Part shown: one piece after another, positions 33,207 to 36,061 of the stretch
Numbering within the stretch: position 1 is the first letter of the stretch
Layout of the letters: each line of letters begins with the position of its first letter
NCBI GenBank assembly: GCA_012729055.1
Contig: JAAYDW010000089.1
Span: 1-36,061, forward strand
Reading direction: 5' to 3'
DNA length: 36,061 nt
Source: Deltaproteobacteria bacterium
GTDB taxonomy: Bacteria > Desulfobacterota > Syntrophia > Syntrophales > Smithellaceae
Notes under the pieces: generated by a model
Database searches by the model: none
Told to the model about the DNA's origin: nothing
The model's input: the letters and a program-made list of their open reading frames with translations, nothing else
Program-made: the position numbers and the translations under genes

Positions 33207-35075
33207 ATGGCATTAAATCCGTTACTTGATGTACGAGACCAGAGATTTGTTCTGTTTGAAGTATTGGAAGCGGACAAACTCAATCAGTACGAGAAATTCG
33301 CAGATTTTGACCGGGACACTTTTGAGGCGACTCTGGACCTGGCCGAACAGATCGCAATGGAACAGATTTATCCGGCCAATGCTGAAGTCGACAAAATCGG
33401 CGCCCAGTATGATCCGGCGACCAAAACCGTGAAGGTGCCTGAATCCTACCACAAGGCCATGAACAGTTACCGGGAAGCCGGTTTCTCGGGCTTGAGCAAC
33501 GGTTCTGAATTCGGCGGCACAGGCATGCCCGAAACCATCTACCGCGCGGTAATGGATTACATCTTCGCGGCCAGCGTGGCTTTCGGCTCTTATGACACGC
33601 TGAAGGTCGGCGCCTGCAATCTGATCATCAACCACGGTTCCGAAGAGCTCAAAAAGATATACGTGGAAAAAATGGTTTCCGGCCAGTGGGGCGGCACGAT
33701 GTGCCTGACAGAACCGGGTGCCGGCTCCGACGTCGGCGCGCTGAAGACCCGCGCCGTCAAGCAGGCGGATGGGACGTACAAAATCACCGGCCAGAAAATT
33801 TTCATCACCGCCGGCGACAACGACCTGTATGAAAACATCATTCACCCCGTGCTGGCCAGGATCGACGGTGATCCTCCCGGAACTCCCGGCATTTCCATTT
33901 TCATCGTTCCGAAGTTTTTTGTGAATCCGGACGGCTCCATCGGCAAACGCAACGACGTGACGACCACCGGCATCGAGCATAAAATGGGAATTAAGGGATC
34001 GGCCACCTGTTCACTTTCTTTCGGCGACAATGACCAGTGTGTCGGCTGGCTTTTAGGCCAGGAGCGCCAAGGCATGAAAATCATGTTTCAGATGATGAAC
34101 GAAGCGCGCCTTGACGTTTCCCAGCAGGCCCTCGGAACCGCCAGCTCCGCTTACATGCATGCCGTCACTTACGCGAAAAACCGCCTTCAGGGCCAGGATC
34201 CGGCCAAGAAGGGCGATTTTACCTCCGTGCCGATCATTAAGCATCCCGATGTGAAAAGAATGATGATCTGGATGAAATCCCAGGTGGAAGCCATGAGAAT
34301 GCTGACGCTGCTGGCCGCATACTCCGCGGATATGGCGCATGTGAAGAAAGGTTCGGAAGAGGGCAAGGAAGCCGGCGCACTGCTGGATTTCCTGATTCCG
34401 CTTTGCAAGGCCGGCAACTCCGATCTGGCCTGGCTGGTGACGTCGGAAGCCATGCAGGTTTACGGCGGCTACGGCTACTGCTCGGAGTACCCCGTGGAGC
34501 AGCTCGCTCGCGACTGCAAAATTCTGGCGATCTACGAAGGCACCAACGGCATTCAGTCGATGGATCTGGCCATGCGCAAGCTGCTCATGAATCCCGATAT
34601 GTTCAATTTCAAGGTTTTCAAAAAGAGAATCGCCGAGACCTGCGAAAAGGCCAAAGGCATTGTTGAAGACAAGTATATCGCAGCGATGAAAAGCGCCGTT
34701 GACGCGATGGACGCCACCGTGAGGAAACTGACCGAATGGAGGGACCAGAAAAGGATTCTCGACATTCTGGCTGTCGCCCAGCCGCTCCAGCAGGCCATGC
34801 GGATGGTCGCCCATGCCTGGATGCATCTGTGGTCCATGACCGTCGCCGTTCCGAAGCTCAAGGCCGTCGCCGGCGACATTACGGGAGAAAAAGTGGCAGC
34901 GCTGGCGAAGGACAATGCAGAGGCTGCCTTCTACCTGGGCAAAGTCCTGTCCGACAAATTCTATCTGGGCACCGAGCTGAAACACCTCACCGGCTATCTG
35001 GATTATATCGTTGCGGGTGAGACGACCGTTAACGAGTGTTTTGAAGACATCTTCACGGGCGCTCTGCCTCAATAA
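33207..35075 (+). CDS. Large acyl-CoA dehydrogenase
   Basis: The 622-aa flavoenzyme oxidises an acyl-CoA to the 2-enoyl-CoA, passing electrons usually to ETF. I chose ATG 33207 because GAAGGAGTGA precedes it; the in-frame extension to 33141 lacks such a site. Visible parts: the N-terminal helical domain, MCLTEPGAGSDVGAL (FAD/substrate loop, about 170-185), ITAGDNDL, GIEHKMGIKGSATCSL, and the C-terminal YGGYGYCSEYP plus YEGTNGIQSMDL with Glu444 as the likely catalytic base. About 200 further residues form an extra helical C-terminal domain, as in the ~600-aa acyl-CoA dehydrogenase subgroup. It is followed by a strong terminator. Divergent from the synthetase operon, it fits a syntrophic fatty- or aromatic-acid degradation pathway. 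Chain length is not deducible. Confidence 0.93.
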   Translation: MALNPLLDVRDQRFVLFEVLEADKLNQYEKFADFDRDTFEATLDLAEQIAMEQIYPANAEVDKIGAQYDPATKTVKVPESYHKAMNSYREAGFSGLSNGSEFGGTGMPETIYRAVMDYIFAASVAFGSYDTLKVGACNLIINHGSEELKKIYVEKMVSGQWGGTMCLTEPGAGSDVGALKTRAVKQADGTYKITGQKIFITAGDNDLYENIIHPVLARIDGDPPGTPGISIFIVPKFFVNPDGSIGKRNDVTTTGIEHKMGIKGSATCSLSFGDNDQCVGWLLGQERQGMKIMFQMMNEARLDVSQQALGTASSAYMHAVTYAKNRLQGQDPAKKGDFTSVPIIKHPDVKRMMIWMKSQVEAMRMLTLLAAYSADMAHVKKGSEEGKEAGALLDFLIPLCKAGNSDLAWLVTSEAMQVYGGYGYCSEYPVEQLARDCKILAIYEGTNGIQSMDLAMRKLLMNPDMFNFKVFKKRIAETCEKAKGIVEDKYIAAMKSAVDAMDATVRKLTEWRDQKRILDILAVAQPLQQAMRMVAHAWMHLWSMTVAVPKLKAVAGDITGEKVAALAKDNAEAAFYLGKVLSDKFYLGTELKHLTGYLDYIVAGETTVNECFEDIFTGALPQ

Positions 35076-35122
35076 CATCGCCTTTCCGGTGTTCAGGCGC
35101 CGGAGACCTGCAATGACGGATT

Positions 35123-35154
35123 AAAAGCCCCCGGAGACCTCTCCGGGGGCTTTT
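35123..35154 (+). terminator. Strong intrinsic terminator after the acyl-CoA dehydrogenase
   Basis: A perfect 15-bp inverted repeat (35123-35137 and 35140-35154) with a 2-nt CC spacer, GC-rich core GCCCCCGGAGA and A/T ends, continuing into TTTTTT. Located 47 bp past the dehydrogenase stop. It can act in both directions because both arms end in A or T runs. Confidence 0.93.
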
Positions 35155-35160
35155 TTCGTG

Positions 35161-35400
35161 GGGCGGGGACGGATTTCACCGGAGCAAGACGATAGATCAA
35201 GACAAGCGAAACAGAGAGCTCTGCGTCGCTTCCGGTCCTCTGCGGCGGCGGGAAAGAGCCCGGCTGGCGTCCTTCCGCATCCGGCGTTGCAGCAGGAGAA
35301 GCAGGGAGATCCGCGCCGTCCGGGACGGGGTGGATTTTGTCCGGATTGACGCGATTGCCGAAAGATTTTCAATAAAAGAGATGCGCGTATCTTTTTGATA
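35161..35400. other. Gene-free spacer before the rRNA promoters
   Basis: Between the terminator and the AT-rich rRNA promoter region no gene, RNA or repeat is recognised. Short open frames exist on both strands, but they lack ribosome-binding sites and recognisable content. Confidence 0.6.
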
Positions 35401-35483
35401 TTACGCGGATATTAAATTCAATTCATTTTTTTGCAAAATTTAAATATTTTCCGCTTGACAGTTTTGAAGAGAGGGAGTAGAAG
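35401..35483 (+). promoter_or_regulatory. rRNA operon promoter P1 with AT-rich UP-like element
   Basis: TTGACA at 35455-35460, 17-nt spacer, TAGAAG at 35478-35483. The 50 bases upstream are mostly A and T (runs of T and A around 35410-35450), as in UP elements that bind the RNA polymerase alpha subunit. It lies about 285 bp before mature 16S. Confidence 0.65.
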
Positions 35484-35611
35484 CTCACTTCTGTTCGTCA
35501 GAGATGTGCAAGCAGGCAGTTGAAGTTTTCAACATGTTCACCGATGGTAGAACTCGGAGTTGTCGGATGATTCCTCGAAGCTGACGAAATTAAGAAATTT
35601 GAAAATTAAGC

Positions 35612-35640
35612 TTGACAAAAAAATCGAATTGATTTAAATG
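35612..35640 (+). promoter_or_regulatory. rRNA operon promoter P2
   Basis: TTGACA (35612-35617), 17-nt spacer, TAAATG (35635-35640). A second promoter ~157 bp downstream of P1; tandem promoters are usual for rRNA operons. Confidence 0.65.
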
Positions 35641-35659
35641 TCACAGCTCGTTTCACGAA

Positions 35660-35671
35660 GGCTCTTTGGAA
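35660..35671 (+). promoter_or_regulatory. boxA-like antitermination site
   Basis: GGCTCTTTGGAA resembles the rRNA boxA consensus TGCTCTTTAACA, recognised in the nascent RNA by NusB-S10. It follows P2 by about 20 bp and precedes 16S, the expected position in the leader. Confidence 0.6.
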
Positions 35672-35735
35672 ATTGAATAGTGGGAAAAGATATTTGTGGG
35701 TCCTATTAATTTATTGAAATGTCAAGCGAGTTCAT

Positions 35736-35757
35736 AAAGGAAGAGGAATCTTCCTTT
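35736..35757 (+). other. 9-bp leader hairpin with GGAA loop, just before 16S rRNA
   Basis: AAAGGAAGA (35736-35744) pairs perfectly with TCTTCCTTT (35749-35757) across GGAA, a GNRA-type tetraloop. It ends 10 nt before the proposed 16S 5' end and may help processing or early folding of the precursor. Confidence 0.65.
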
Positions 35758-35767
35758 TACAGGATTA

Positions 35768-36061
<294 letters not shown>

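Noticed and set aside
35121-35372. Short open frames over and after the terminator
   Set aside because: They overlap the strong terminator hairpin or lack a ribosome-binding site; no family resemblance.

Overview
The window looks like chromosomal DNA of an anaerobic, Gram-negative, probably syntrophic member of Desulfobacterota, with Syntrophales (Syntrophus/Smithella-like) my best guess. This is inferred from the first ~294 nt of a 16S rRNA gene at the right edge, from outer-membrane biogenesis genes (TamA/TamB), and from an acyl-CoA / ADP-forming acetyl-CoA synthetase gene set. No phage, IS element, CRISPR array or tRNA gene is visible.

Layout, left to right. (1) 1-2738: a partial beta-propeller lipoprotein (-) and an exported MsrA-MsrB fusion (+), transcribed divergently from two promoters about 20 bp apart. 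(2) 12275-2751 (-): an envelope operon tamA-tamB (overlapping through a TTGA start/stop), then an MtaD-type amidohydrolase and a 744-aa protein I do not recognise. (3) 13855-12486 (-): a rubredoxin-like/DUF2231 membrane protein followed by two tandem exported paralogues that look like superoxide-reductase-fold proteins with part of the iron site missing. Diverging from these is cydAB (14163-16501, +), a cytochrome bd oxidase. Together with MsrAB this half of the window is rich in oxygen/oxidant-handling genes. (4) 18909-16627 (-): a 760-aa protein with a C-terminal class III nucleotide cyclase domain. (5) 22148-19181 (-): a three-gene exported operon (FlgT-like protein, CsgG-family protein, CsgG-like lipoprotein with TPR-like tail), with its own promoter inside the end of mnmE. 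This is the best candidate for a poorly described envelope system. (6) 27266-22243 (-): the conserved rpmH-rnpA-yidD-yidC-jag-mnmE block, with a heptamer tandem repeat between jag and mnmE; no dnaA or origin is evident. (7) 32673-27379 (-): ADP-forming acyl-CoA synthetase, a BioD/DRTGG protein and a CoA-transferase fused to a GNAT domain, divergent from a ~620-aa acyl-CoA dehydrogenase (33207-35075, +). (8) 35123-36061: a strong terminator, then a two-promoter rRNA leader with boxA and a hairpin, and the 5' end of 16S rRNA.

How the parts fit: region 7 is the probable energy module (acyl-CoA oxidation, CoA exchange, ATP formation from acyl-CoA). Regions 3 and 1 would protect this anaerobe against oxygen and oxidised methionine in the envelope. 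Regions 2, 5 and 6 build or service the envelope (TamAB, CsgG-like set, YidC). All functional calls rest on reading translated motifs by eye; no database search was run.
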